A stretch of 9,680 nucleotides of DNA from Bacteroidota bacterium (GCA_003531115.1 DQHT01000128.1:4741-14420); one strand, 5' to 3'; shown: positions 1 through 6,704, counted from the stretch's first letter. Notes: a model not told the origin generated them from the sequence alone. Translations and numbers: made by a program.

Positions 1-675
1 CCCGTTGGCATAATAGTATTGCGCTGAAGTGAGGTAATACTTTCCCTTTAATGAAGTATCTGAGATACTAAGATAACTCCCATCCTGAAAATAATAGTCC
101 ATTCTATTTTGGTCTTTTCTGGCTTGCAATCTCCCATCCGGATACCAGGATAAGCATACAGAATCTTCTCCTCTATTATCCTTGAGCTTGCTTTGATAAT
201 TTGTGCCATTATCATGGAGAAAATCTTCTCTGACCGGGGTTCCAAGAAAATTTCCAAAAAGCACATGGACATAATGCCGGTCATAACTTTTGGTGTTAGG
301 GGGACTATGAATTGTCAAACGGTAACCAGGAGCAATTAATTCAGTTGAAAGAATAAATTCATCTTTGGCTTTGAATTTCAAAGGACCAAGGAATACGGAG
401 TCAACATGCCCCCCGACATTACGGGAATAGTTGAGTTTCTTCTCATGAGGAAAATAGAGGAATTCGATAAGGACAGAGTCAGAGTTGGGGTAATAGTACG
501 GTTCGGAAGGGTGGGTTTTAACCCATACTTGCCCGTTTCCATATTTGTAGGAATTTAGCTCTACTTCCAGGAAGCTAATCCCCCAGGTAACAGGTTCTTC
601 AGGGATAGGCTTTGGCTTTTTATGAACATAACATCCATAAACAAAAAAAAACAGGAAAACAGCGTATTTACCCAT
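1..675 (-). CDS. Putative lipoprotein with MORN/YwqK-like motifs (3' end outside window)
   Basis: An uninterrupted 225-codon frame starts at the ATG at 673-675 and reads off the left edge with no stop, so the C-terminus is missing. It begins MGKYAVFLFFFVYGC: a short hydrophobic segment ending in a possible lipobox (V-Y-G-C, Cys15), followed by a Lys/Pro-rich linker. Tyr at the -2 position is atypical, so lipidation is inferred with moderate confidence. Residues 30-165 have alternating hydrophobic and polar stretches suggesting beta structure. The last 50 residues contain YPDG (178-181), FQDG (196-199) and YANG (222-225), resembling the aromatic-x-(D/N)-G repeats of MORN_2/YwqK-type proteins; the repeats probably continue past the edge. 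The gene is visibly more A+T-rich than those to its right. It diverges from aqpZ. Function unknown; outer-membrane or periplasmic location is inferred from the N-terminus. Confidence 0.8.
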   Translation of the reverse strand, partial: MGKYAVFLFFFVYGCYVHKKPKPIPEEPVTWGISFLEVELNSYKYGNGQVWVKTHPSEPYYYPNSDSVLIEFLYFPHEKKLNYSRNVGGHVDSVFLGPLKFKAKDEFILSTELIAPGYRLTIHSPPNTKSYDRHYVHVLFGNFLGTPVREDFLHDNGTNYQSKLKDNRGEDSVCLSWYPDGRLQARKDQNRMDYYFQDGSYLSISDTSLKGKYYLTSAQYYYANG

Positions 676-774
676 AGTGCAATGTAATGATTAAGTTGTA
701 ATCTCAGAAATTTGTCTTTATTTTGATAAGAGGGATGGAAACACACGTAAGAACCAGGCTACAAGTTGGAATTG

Positions 775-830
775 TCCCAAAGTCCCACGATCCCACAGTC
801 CTACGATCCCACGATCCCACAATCCAACAA
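775..830. repeat. 8-bp tandem repeat, seven units (TCCCACGA-like)
   Basis: Seven consecutive 8-bp units follow one another without slippage: TCCCAAAG (775), TCCCACGA (783), TCCCACAG (791), TCCTACGA (799), TCCCACGA (807), TCCCACAA (815) and TCCAACAA (823). All begin TCC and most begin TCCCA, and the outer units are the most diverged. On the minus strand this gives regularly spaced GGG runs separated by 5 nt, with the 799 and 823 units reduced to GG. It lies in the 190-bp gap between the divergent lipoprotein gene (ATG at 675) and aqpZ (ATG at 866), 100 bp and 36 bp away respectively. The rest of the gap (676-774, 831-865) is A+T-rich with no ORF of its own. Confidence 0.85.
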
Positions 831-838
831 AAAAATCC

Positions 839-846
839 TATTTTTA
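839..846 (+). promoter_or_regulatory. Weak candidate -7 element for aqpZ
   Basis: TATTTTTA matches seven of eight positions of the Bacteroidota -7 consensus TAnnTTTG and ends 19 nt before the aqpZ ATG. No TTG or TTTG is seen at the expected distance upstream, where the 8-bp repeat lies instead. The region is A+T-rich, so a chance match is quite possible. Confidence 0.2.
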
Positions 847-865
847 CTTATACAAACAAGAACCT

Positions 866-1552
866 ATGAAAAAATTAGTCGCTGAATTTATCGGAACCCT
901 CTGGCTGGTGCTGGGAGGATGCGGTAGTGCAGTCCTGGCTGCCGCCTATCCCGAACTGGGTATCGGCTTTGCCGGCGTGGCCCTGGCATTTGGCCTGACG
1001 GTAGTTACCATGGCCTATGCCATCGGACATATTTCCGGCTGCCACCTTAACCCGGCTGTCTCTGTCGGACTCTGGCTGGGAGGCCGTTTCGACAGGAGGG
1101 AAGTGATCCCCTATATCGTAGCCCAGGTAATGGGTGCCATAGCCGGAGCCGGAATTTTATACCTTATTGCAATCGGAAAGCCAGGGTTCGAAATAGGAGG
1201 CTTTGCAGCAAATGGTTACGGGGATCATTCTCCGGGAGCCTATAGTTTATGGGCAGCCCTGGTAACCGAGGTGGTTATGACCTTCATGTTTTTGATCATC
1301 ATATTAGGAGCCACCCATTCACAGGCTCCAAAAAGAATGGCCGGACTGGTCATCGGTCTGGGCTTAACCCTGATCCACCTGATCAGCATCCCCGTTACCA
1401 ATACCTCTGTAAACCCGGCACGTAGTACCAGTCAGGCACTCTTTGCCGGTGGCTGGGCAATAGAGCAATTGTGGTTGTTCTGGCTGGCCCCGATAGCAGG
1501 TGCTATCCTTGCTGGTATGGTTTACAAATGGCTCTCACCGGATAAAGAATAA
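866..1552 (+). CDS. aqpZ: Aquaporin Z (water channel)
   Basis: A 228-residue inner-membrane channel of the MIP family, which passes water by osmotic gradient. Both half-helix motifs are intact: NPA at 62-64 ([11 protein letters not shown]) and NPA at 183-185 (SVNPARSTS). The residues forming the E. coli AqpZ selectivity filter (Phe43, His174, Thr183, Arg189) have clear equivalents at Phe42, His171, Thr180 and Arg186, marking it as a water-selective aquaporin rather than a glycerol facilitator. The AqpZ signatures [15 protein letters not shown]-like NGYGDHSPG and [21 protein letters not shown] are all present. Length and six-helix pattern are normal for the family. The start ATG-AAA-AAA-TTA has an A-rich leader and no clear Shine-Dalgarno, as is usual in Bacteroidota. 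It heads a co-directional run: the next gene begins 9 nt after its stop. Confidence 0.97.
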   Translation: MKKLVAEFIGTLWLVLGGCGSAVLAAAYPELGIGFAGVALAFGLTVVTMAYAIGHISGCHLNPAVSVGLWLGGRFDRREVIPYIVAQVMGAIAGAGILYLIAIGKPGFEIGGFAANGYGDHSPGAYSLWAALVTEVVMTFMFLIIILGATHSQAPKRMAGLVIGLGLTLIHLISIPVTNTSVNPARSTSQALFAGGWAIEQLWLFWLAPIAGAILAGMVYKWLSPDKE

Positions 1553-1561
1553 GCGAAAAAA

Positions 1562-1954
1562 ATGAGCAACAACTTTGATGAAAAAATGGCCAAACAATCG
1601 GATGAGGCCCTGATCAAGATCGTAACGGGTCCGGACGACGTCTATCAACCGGAAGCCATGGCTGCGGCCAAAAGAGAATTTGAAAAAAGGAAACTTTCAG
1701 CAGAAAAAATAGCTGAAACTAAAGAAAAAATAGAAGAGGTAGAAAAAGTAAAAAGCCACAAAGCCGGGCTACGCCTGGCACTGGGTTGGCGTTTGTTGGC
1801 CTTCTTTTTCCCCGGGGTGTTGATTCTTCTGCTATCCGGACTCCTTAAAACTGAGGGCTATGAGAAAAAAGCTCAAGACCTCGCTACCTGGACCATTTAC
1901 GGATTTGGGTTCTACTTAGGGCTGGTAATTTTGTTTACTGTCTCCAGAATGTAG
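1562..1954 (+). CDS. Small two-helix membrane protein, uncharacterised
   Basis: A 130-residue protein of no assigned function. Residues 1-47 (SDEALIKIVTGPDDVYQPEAMAAA...) resemble a short N-terminal segment I recall from Bacteroidota hypothetical membrane proteins, in which 'D-x-Y-x-P-E-A' precedes an amphipathic helix. Residues 47-67 are almost all Lys, Glu, Ala and Ile and look like a charged helix or coiled coil. Two hydrophobic segments follow, about 77-95 (rich in Leu and Phe) and about 108-127, consistent with two membrane helices and a large cytoplasmic N-terminal part. It starts 9 nt after the aqpZ stop, and the next gene begins 31 nt after its own stop, suggesting co-transcription. 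A role alongside the water channel is only a guess from position. Confidence 0.8.
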   Translation: MSNNFDEKMAKQSDEALIKIVTGPDDVYQPEAMAAAKREFEKRKLSAEKIAETKEKIEEVEKVKSHKAGLRLALGWRLLAFFFPGVLILLLSGLLKTEGYEKKAQDLATWTIYGFGFYLGLVILFTVSRM

Positions 1955-1985
1955 CCCCTTTTAATCCTCTGATATCCTCAACGCC

Positions 1986-2525
1986 ATGTTTTCCGAACTC
2001 CAGGAAGCAAAACAGCTATTTACAGACCAGCTCAGCGGAAAAGAACAAATTCTCTGGGCTTCGCGTCCTATACAGGGACTCCGTCTGCGAAATTCCGACA
2101 AATACATGATCCCATTCAGTCTGTTATGGTGTGCTACAGTAGTGATTTGGGAGTGGTTTACCCTGAGTATGGGTGAGCTCGGCAAAACCATGGCCTGGTT
2201 CGGTGTACCGTTTATGCTGATCGGGCTTTATTTGTTGATCGGTCGTTTTTTTATGGATGCCTTTATCCGCAGAAACACTTTCTATGCTCTTTCTTCAAAG
2301 AAGATCCTGGTAAAAACAGGGAGGTGGAATAGCTCCATCGATCAATTTCCCTTAAAATCCATCAAACGGATCACTGTGGAACAGGGAAAGGGAGGAAGTG
2401 GAACCCTGCGCTGTTATGATGGCGGCAATACCAGTATACTGCAACTGGAAATGATACCGGAAATGTTGCGGGTTGCTGATATGATCGAAGAGGCGAGAAC
2501 TAAAACTGACCGGAGTTCAGCATAA
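1986..2525 (+). CDS. Membrane-anchored bacterial PH-like domain protein
   Basis: A 179-residue protein resembling those annotated as bacterial PH domain-containing. An N-terminal segment has the pattern GKEQILWASRPIQGLRLR (18-35), followed by DKYMIPFSLLW. Two hydrophobic segments, about 42-60 and 71-90, are likely membrane helices. The remainder (about 96-172) has the beta-rich PH-like character: NTFYALSSKKILVKTGRW, then FPLKSIKRITV and a Gly-rich turn before GTLRCYDGG, ending in an amphipathic helix (EMLRVADMIEEA). Ligand and function are unknown for this family. It is the third gene of the run starting with aqpZ. Its last 26 bp overlap the end of the opposing CoA-binding gene, so the two transcripts would be antisense at their 3' ends. 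Confidence 0.8.
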   Translation: MFSELQEAKQLFTDQLSGKEQILWASRPIQGLRLRNSDKYMIPFSLLWCATVVIWEWFTLSMGELGKTMAWFGVPFMLIGLYLLIGRFFMDAFIRRNTFYALSSKKILVKTGRWNSSIDQFPLKSIKRITVEQGKGGSGTLRCYDGGNTSILQLEMIPEMLRVADMIEEARTKTDRSSA

Positions 2526-2859
2526 CCAAAGTACAGGCATAATCAGCCTCTATTCCCTGTTCTTCGGCAAGCTCCCGTAACTCCTCATTCTCTGTACCCG
2601 GATTAAAGATGATCCGCTTTGGATTTAATCCGAGAATTTGTGAATAATACTGCTTCTGAATACCGGGATTGATATAAAGGGTCACTGTATGGATATCCTC
2701 TTTCTCAGGGAAGGTGTTTTGGATCGTTTGCCCGACTACTTCGCCTTTTTTAATGCCAAACAAAACAATGGGATGCCCATAATGATGAAGCCGCTGTGCT
2801 GCCAGGAACGCAAAACGAGTTGGATTGGGTGTCGCGCCGATGATCAGGGTCTTTTTCAT
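2500..2859 (-). CDS. CoA-binding domain protein (YccU-like)
   Basis: A 119-residue single-domain protein of the CoA_binding_2/YccU type, a small Rossmann-like fold found across bacteria with poorly defined physiology. A nucleotide-binding turn is at the N-terminus (LIIGATPNPTRFAF, 5-18). The second half carries a family-typical NPGTEN (86-91) after a hydrophobic strand (KRIIF), and the usual ending ADYACTLVML (105-114). Its ATG overlaps the ferritin stop in the arrangement ATGA (2856-2859), so it is very probably translated by coupling from the ferritin message. Its 3' end overlaps the opposing PH-like gene by 26 bp. Cytoplasmic. CoA binding is a family expectation, not visible directly. Confidence 0.9.
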   Translation of the reverse strand: MKKTLIIGATPNPTRFAFLAAQRLHHYGHPIVLFGIKKGEVVGQTIQNTFPEKEDIHTVTLYINPGIQKQYYSQILGLNPKRIIFNPGTENEELRELAEEQGIEADYACTLVMLNSGQF

Positions 2860-3383
2860 GCTCCCAGATCCGAATTTAAGGGCGGGTTGGGTTTAACGGA
2901 CATGGTACCCAGATCTTTATCCAGCATATACAGTCCATCGGTATTTCCTCCAACCATTTTGATCTTGTCAACAATGGTACGAAAGAGATTTTCCTCCTCC
3001 AGTTGTTCGGCAACATACCATTGGAGAAAATTAAAGCTGGTAAAATCTTTTTCGGCAAGAGCCAGATTGACCAATTCATGGATGGCATCGGAGACCTTCT
3101 TTTCATGGGCAAGCACCTTGTCAAAAAGCTCGGCAAATGTACCGAAATCGTGACTCGCCTGAGGTACGGCCGGAGCTTTGGCAAACCCACCGGCATCGTT
3201 GATATAAAAGAAGAGTTTCTGCATATGCATCTTCTCTTCGTCGGCCTGATTGTATATAAACTTCGAAGCTCCTTCAAAGCCATTATTGTCCAGCCACGAA
3301 GCCATGGCCAAATATTGAAAAAATGAAAAGGCTTCAAGAGCCACTTGTTCGTTCAGGGCGTTTTCTACTTTTTTCGCTAACAT
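2856..3383 (-). CDS. ftnA: Bacterial non-haem ferritin
   Basis: A 175-residue iron-storage ferritin that would oxidise Fe(II) and store it as a ferric mineral inside a 24-subunit cytoplasmic shell. From the ATG at 3381-3383 the residues fall at the same numbers as in E. coli FtnA: Glu17, Tyr24, Glu50 and His53 (EEKMHMQ), Glu94 (AHEKKV), Gln127 and Glu130 (FNFLQWYVAEQLEEE). The ferroxidase centre is therefore complete. The C-terminal GLYMLDKDLGT also matches the family. A TTG 12 nt upstream in frame (3393-3395) would add four residues, but I reject it because it lies inside the predicted promoter -7 element and breaks the E. coli numbering. It is first in a two-gene unit with the CoA-binding gene (4-bp overlap). 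Confidence 0.95.
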   Translation of the reverse strand: MLAKKVENALNEQVALEAFSFFQYLAMASWLDNNGFEGASKFIYNQADEEKMHMQKLFFYINDAGGFAKAPAVPQASHDFGTFAELFDKVLAHEKKVSDAIHELVNLALAEKDFTSFNFLQWYVAEQLEEENLFRTIVDKIKMVGGNTDGLYMLDKDLGTMSVKPNPPLNSDLGA

Positions 3384-3392
3384 ATCTATTTT

Positions 3393-3421
3393 CAAAGGTA
3401 TAAAAATTACCCCGAACCAAA
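3393..3421 (-). promoter_or_regulatory. Predicted Bacteroidota-type promoter of ferritin
   Basis: On the minus strand, TTTG (3418-3421) is followed after exactly 17 nt by TACCTTTG (3393-3400). This matches the phylum's primary sigma consensus TTTG-N(17-23)-TAnnTTTG. The -7 element ends 9 nt before the ferritin ATG at 3383, so transcription would start only a few nucleotides ahead of it, giving a very short or leaderless message. The -33 TTTG sits in the loop of the terminator-like hairpin, and the spacer contains that hairpin's 3' arm. Confidence 0.6.
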
Positions 3422-3433
3422 GTCCGGGGTAAT
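3401..3433 (-). terminator. Intrinsic terminator after the T9SS protein gene
   Basis: A perfect 9-bp inverted repeat, ATTACCCCG (3406-3414) and CGGGGTAAT (3425-3433), encloses a 10-nt loop. Read on the minus strand the stem is followed at once by TTTTA, extending a T run to ATTTTTA, as expected of a rho-independent terminator. It lies 22 nt after the stop of the large secreted-protein gene (stop codon at 3455-3457). The opposite strand has no T run after the stem, so it acts in one direction. The same palindrome overlaps the ferritin promoter, so it could also be an operator. Confidence 0.7.
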
Positions 3434-3436
3434 ATG

Positions 3437-3453
3437 TTGATCCTATGGATCAA
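3437..3453. repeat. Short inverted repeat next to the terminator
   Basis: TTGATCC (3437-3443), a 3-nt spacer, and GGATCAA (3447-3453) form a perfect 7-bp stem. It begins 1 nt after the stop codon of the T9SS protein gene (minus strand) and is 3 nt from the terminator stem at 3406-3433, giving two hairpins in a row. It has no T run of its own. It may stabilise the 3' end of the message or assist termination. Confidence 0.5.
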
Positions 3454-3454
3454 A

Positions 3455-6037
3455 TCAATCCCTCATGCCTATAACAACCCTGCTGCGATAAAGTTTTCCT
3501 TCCTGTTGAATACTCAGGAAATACACACCTTCCGGGAGCTTGTCTACCACAATATCCTGACTCCTTTGCGGCGAGTGTATTTCCAGCAAACAACGGCCAT
3601 TCAGGTCATAGAGCCGCATTTCTTCAGCGGGTTTATTCGTTTCAACATGAAGGGTAGTGCTGGCCGGGTTCGGGTAAATACGGGCAAGGGTAGTGACAAA
3701 GTTCAACCCATCGATCACCCCGCGTTCTATCGTAATCAGGTGCACGGTTCTTGACCATTCCACCTGGGTGCCGTTTTCGGCCTTTACAGTCCATTTTGCG
3801 GCGACACTGCCTCCATTTGGAAGGTGGCTTCCAAATCCATCAATAAGTTCCTGATACGTGAAGCTGATCGATGTATCCACACCCGATGAGGACTCCATTA
3901 TCGGGAACAAAAAGTCACCGGTACTCAGATCAAATAGTATTGAATAAGTAGGAATTGAACCCCCGTTTAAGGGTTTAGAGGAGAACCAATCGAATTTCAG
4001 GGTTTGGTTTGGTGAGCCTTGCAGTGTTACGGTGGTATTCTGGATCGGACTATTCAGTTTAAAACTGTCCAGTTCATCAATGATCACATCGGCTGCATAA
4101 CGGGGAAGCAGCCTGTACCCCTGGTCGTAAGGCAGCGATCCATCCAATTGTCCGCCCAAACCAACCACATCGAAGGTGCCGGTTGGTGCTGAGGTATTGG
4201 CAAGGGTGCTTGTGGCCCGAACATAAATTTCAAAGGTGTCGAGGGTAACCGTGTTATAAACCTCAAAAGCAGAACCGGAGCCCGTTACCAACCACACAAA
4301 AGGAGGATTTACGAAGGCAACATGGTCGATACGGACCAGGTCGTTTTCATGTTTTTCGCCAACCGTGTTCGCCAATACAGGATTTTTCATGATAGCCAGT
4401 GCTTTTATAAGCCGGATGGTATCCAGCATATCAAGCTGTATCAGTCCGTCAACCTGACTCAAACGACCTCGTACCAGCACAGAATCTCCTTCCTGTATCG
4501 TATAGCCGAAATCAGGCTCACCGGCCATGGCAAAAGTGCTTATACCGGCCGTTTCATCAATAAGTGTAAAGGAATAACCGCTTGTAAGCGTGTTGGTACC
4601 ATAAACCACCCCGCATACTTCAAATAAAGAATCCATGGATATGGCAACATGGTTCAAATCCAGCTGTTTAATTTCGGCTATTTTGGAATAACGGTAGTCG
4701 TTTTCACGGATGATCAGATCAAAAGTATCGATCGATCCGGGATCAGCACCATTGAGCATAAACGCAAGCCGGTTTGTTCTGAATTGGGGTCCCGATAGCG
4801 AATCATCCAAAAAATCGATGGGAACATAAAGGGTATCCGGTGTTCCCGGGTGAAAGATCGCCTGGGGACCACCGGAATATGAAAAGTGCTGACCTTCCAT
4901 GGCCGTGGTATTTGTCTGGCTGATAATATTCACAATAACCGTATTGCTTCCTTTATTTAATATAGAAACACCGATGCTATCTGCGTTGCCTTCGTTGTAA
5001 AGGCCTCCGCTCGTCAAAAAGGAAACACTTGGGTATAACAAAGCTTCTCCACGAACCAGAAGTTGGTTGGTAAAAGCTCCGATGCTTGAAATTTGAACCG
5101 TGTCAAAAAAAGTTCCTGTTGTTTGCGGATTCATTCGAACATCCACAACAGTGGGGTTTACGGTCCCCAAAGTGGGAGTGATATTACCCGATGCGGCATA
5201 GGTTCCTCCGTTAATGCTTATTTCAAATGGGGGATTAACACTGATCATGATATCGCTGATCAGATTCGATCCTCCAACAAAAAAGCCGGATGGGGCGCTT
5301 TGGTTGTTTACGGTTATCTGGCCGAAATCACCATTAAAAGTGCTGCTGTACGTTCGTATGGATGGGGTTCCGTTATCAACCAGAAAGGCCTGCCTGCCAT
5401 TCAGGGATGGGTCAAAATTCGTCCTCACATCACTTCGGGCCCATAAGGAAGAATCACAGATCTGTCCGCGGAGGAAGGCTGAACTACCGATCGAGTCACC
5501 CGTATAGATGTAGTTATCATACTCCGGAAGAGCAAGGGCATTAACTCCGTTGACCAGCCCGGTAGGTAAAGCGGAATTGTTGGCATTTGTGGCATTTGGT
5601 TCCCATCCGTTACCATCAAAATTAATGGCGAACAAAAAATTCGGATTCGCCATAGTACCCTGAAAAACAAAAAGCTGATCCCCGTTGTCTGACAGGTCAT
5701 CCAGCTTACCCTGGGTGATCGTGCCATAATTAACGGCAGGAATACCCGGATCATTGTCGAACAGAATTAATGTGCCCGCAGGCAGGTTGGTATTGGCCTT
5801 CCAGGTCATCGAATCTTCCGTTCGGAGAAAAGCATTGCTGGTGGCTTCCCAACCCATATCGGTAAACAGAATTTCCGTACCCGACAGGACGTCAGCAAGA
5901 AGGAGCAAGCCGAACTCATCGGGATCATCAGAAGAAAGCGCCACGATGGCAACGTCGCCGGCGCTGAGTGTGCCTTGTGCACTGGTCATACTCCAACCAG
6001 TGAAAAGCAGCATGAAACTTAATACTACTCTTTTCAT
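3455..6037 (-). CDS. T9SS-secreted multidomain protein (Calx-beta, OB-like, SusE-like, type A sorting domain)
   Basis: An 860-residue exported protein. The chosen start gives a clear Sec signal peptide, MKRVVLSFMLLFTGWSMTSAQ, with cleavage near 20-21. An in-frame ATG at 6130 would add 31 residues but bury the signal and overlap the divergent gene. Visible regions: about 22-225, a domain starting AGDVAIVALSSDDPDEF, of the lamin-tail-like sort seen ahead of extracellular nucleases; 235-332, an Ig-like segment (PPFEISINGG..., DVRMNPQTTGTFFDTVQISS); 335-448, Calx-beta-like (NEGNAD, AMEGQHFSY, FHPGT, DFLDDS); 452-655, an OB-like region (GYTIQEGDSVLVRGRLSQVDGLIQL); 662-773, SusE-like (LKFDWFSSKP, ELIDGFGSHLPNGGS); 786-860, a T9SS type A sorting domain (ARIYPNPAS, LYDLNGR, LPEGVYFLSI). 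I see no catalytic domain. It is likely a cell-surface or secreted binding protein; the ligand is unknown. Confidence 0.9.
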   Translation of the reverse strand: MKRVVLSFMLLFTGWSMTSAQGTLSAGDVAIVALSSDDPDEFGLLLLADVLSGTEILFTDMGWEATSNAFLRTEDSMTWKANTNLPAGTLILFDNDPGIPAVNYGTITQGKLDDLSDNGDQLFVFQGTMANPNFLFAINFDGNGWEPNATNANNSALPTGLVNGVNALALPEYDNYIYTGDSIGSSAFLRGQICDSSLWARSDVRTNFDPSLNGRQAFLVDNGTPSIRTYSSTFNGDFGQITVNNQSAPSGFFVGGSNLISDIMISVNPPFEISINGGTYAASGNITPTLGTVNPTVVDVRMNPQTTGTFFDTVQISSIGAFTNQLLVRGEALLYPSVSFLTSGGLYNEGNADSIGVSILNKGSNTVIVNIISQTNTTAMEGQHFSYSGGPQAIFHPGTPDTLYVPIDFLDDSLSGPQFRTNRLAFMLNGADPGSIDTFDLIIRENDYRYSKIAEIKQLDLNHVAISMDSLFEVCGVVYGTNTLTSGYSFTLIDETAGISTFAMAGEPDFGYTIQEGDSVLVRGRLSQVDGLIQLDMLDTIRLIKALAIMKNPVLANTVGEKHENDLVRIDHVAFVNPPFVWLVTGSGSAFEVYNTVTLDTFEIYVRATSTLANTSAPTGTFDVVGLGGQLDGSLPYDQGYRLLPRYAADVIIDELDSFKLNSPIQNTTVTLQGSPNQTLKFDWFSSKPLNGGSIPTYSILFDLSTGDFLFPIMESSSGVDTSISFTYQELIDGFGSHLPNGGSVAAKWTVKAENGTQVEWSRTVHLITIERGVIDGLNFVTTLARIYPNPASTTLHVETNKPAEEMRLYDLNGRCLLEIHSPQRSQDIVVDKLPEGVYFLSIQQEGKLYRSRVVIGMRD

Positions 6038-6119
6038 AATTGAATACTTTTGTAGAAATAAAAGAACGCTTCGGATTAGCACGTCGATTGACCTCTGACA
6101 AATCACAAGCCAAACAAAA
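6038..6119. other. Divergent intergenic region
   Basis: This 82-bp gap separates the start of the T9SS protein gene (minus) from the DUF3109 gene (plus) and must hold promoters for both. I find no good TTTG/TAnnTTTG pair on either strand; TATTTCTA on the minus strand (16 nt before the ATG at 6037) is the nearest and is poor. The DUF3109 start has an A-rich leader (AAACAAAA) directly before ATG, in keeping with initiation without Shine-Dalgarno. Confidence 0.5.
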
Positions 6120-6704
6120 ATGATTGCCATCGAAGATACCCTTGTTTCAGAAGACCTGCTGGATAGCTATTTTGTGTGCAACCTGTCAAAATGTAAAGGA
6201 GCTTGTTGCATCGAAGGAGACCAGGGTGCACCCTTGCTCGAAGAAGAGCTCGGAATGATCGAAAAAAATCTCGACCGTATTTTCGCCTATTTGCCTTCCG
6301 AACAGCAGGAAAAGATCACGGAACAAGGCTTCTCAAAGGTTTATCCGGATGGCGAACTGGGAACCCAATTGATGGATGACGGTGCCTGTGTTTTTGTGGT
6401 TCGTGAGAACGGTATCTTATCCTGTGGCATGGAAAAGGCGTTTAAAGATGGCAAAACCGATTTTCATAAACCCATTTCCTGCCATCTTTATCCGGTTCGT
6501 GTAAAAAAATACAAAGAATTCTCCTCGGTAAACTACGACCGATGGAGCATTTGTTCACCTGCCTGTGCCCTTGGAAGGGAGCTCGGAGTTCCGCTCTATT
6601 TGTTTGTTGAAGAGGCCCTGACTCGTCGTTTTGGAAAGGAATGGATGAAGGCACTAAAAGCCACTGCCGAACATCTGGCAGAGGAAAATGCTAATAAAGG
6701 GTGA
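6120..6704 (+). CDS. DUF3109 family cysteine-rich protein
   Basis: A 194-residue protein matching the DUF3109 family, common in Bacteroidota and related to the YkgJ-type cysteine-cluster proteins. It has nine cysteines, at 20, 25, 29, 30, 90, 102, 121, 145 and 149, in the family patterns FVCNLSKCKGACC (18-30), ACVF (89-92), LSCGMEKAF (100-108), KPISCHLYPVR (117-127) and NYDRWSICSPAC (138-149). The clustering strongly suggests a metal or iron-sulfur site, but which metal and what reaction are not established for the family. No signal peptide; cytoplasmic. Length is normal. The final 14 bp overlap the end of the opposing pbpC gene. Confidence 0.93.
   Translation: MIAIEDTLVSEDLLDSYFVCNLSKCKGACCIEGDQGAPLLEEELGMIEKNLDRIFAYLPSEQQEKITEQGFSKVYPDGELGTQLMDDGACVFVVRENGILSCGMEKAFKDGKTDFHKPISCHLYPVRVKKYKEFSSVNYDRWSICSPACALGRELGVPLYLFVEEALTRRFGKEWMKALKATAEHLAEENANKG

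Noticed and set aside
48..746. Two short minus-strand frames (48-284 and 561-746) as separate genes
   Set aside because: Both are out-of-frame shadows of the continuous 225-codon lipoprotein frame, which has a signal-like start and repeated motifs.
775..830. CRISPR-like array
   Set aside because: The 8-bp units are directly adjacent with no spacers, and no cas genes are present; this is a simple tandem repeat.
2876..3337. 153-codon minus-strand frame inside ferritin
   Set aside because: It is a shifted frame of the ferritin gene, whose own frame has a complete ferroxidase centre.
5093..5544. Plus-strand open frames opposite the T9SS protein gene
   Set aside because: Several overlapping frames antisense to a well-supported coding region, with low-complexity translations and no recognisable motifs.
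6038..6130. Longer start (ATG at 6130) for the T9SS protein
   Set aside because: It would place 31 residues before a clear signal peptide and overlap the start of the divergent DUF3109 gene; the ATG at 6037 gives a standard Sec signal.
6662..6682. CTGCC...GGCAG hairpin as terminator between DUF3109 and pbpC
   Set aside because: The stem is only 5 bp, lies within coding sequence and has no T run.
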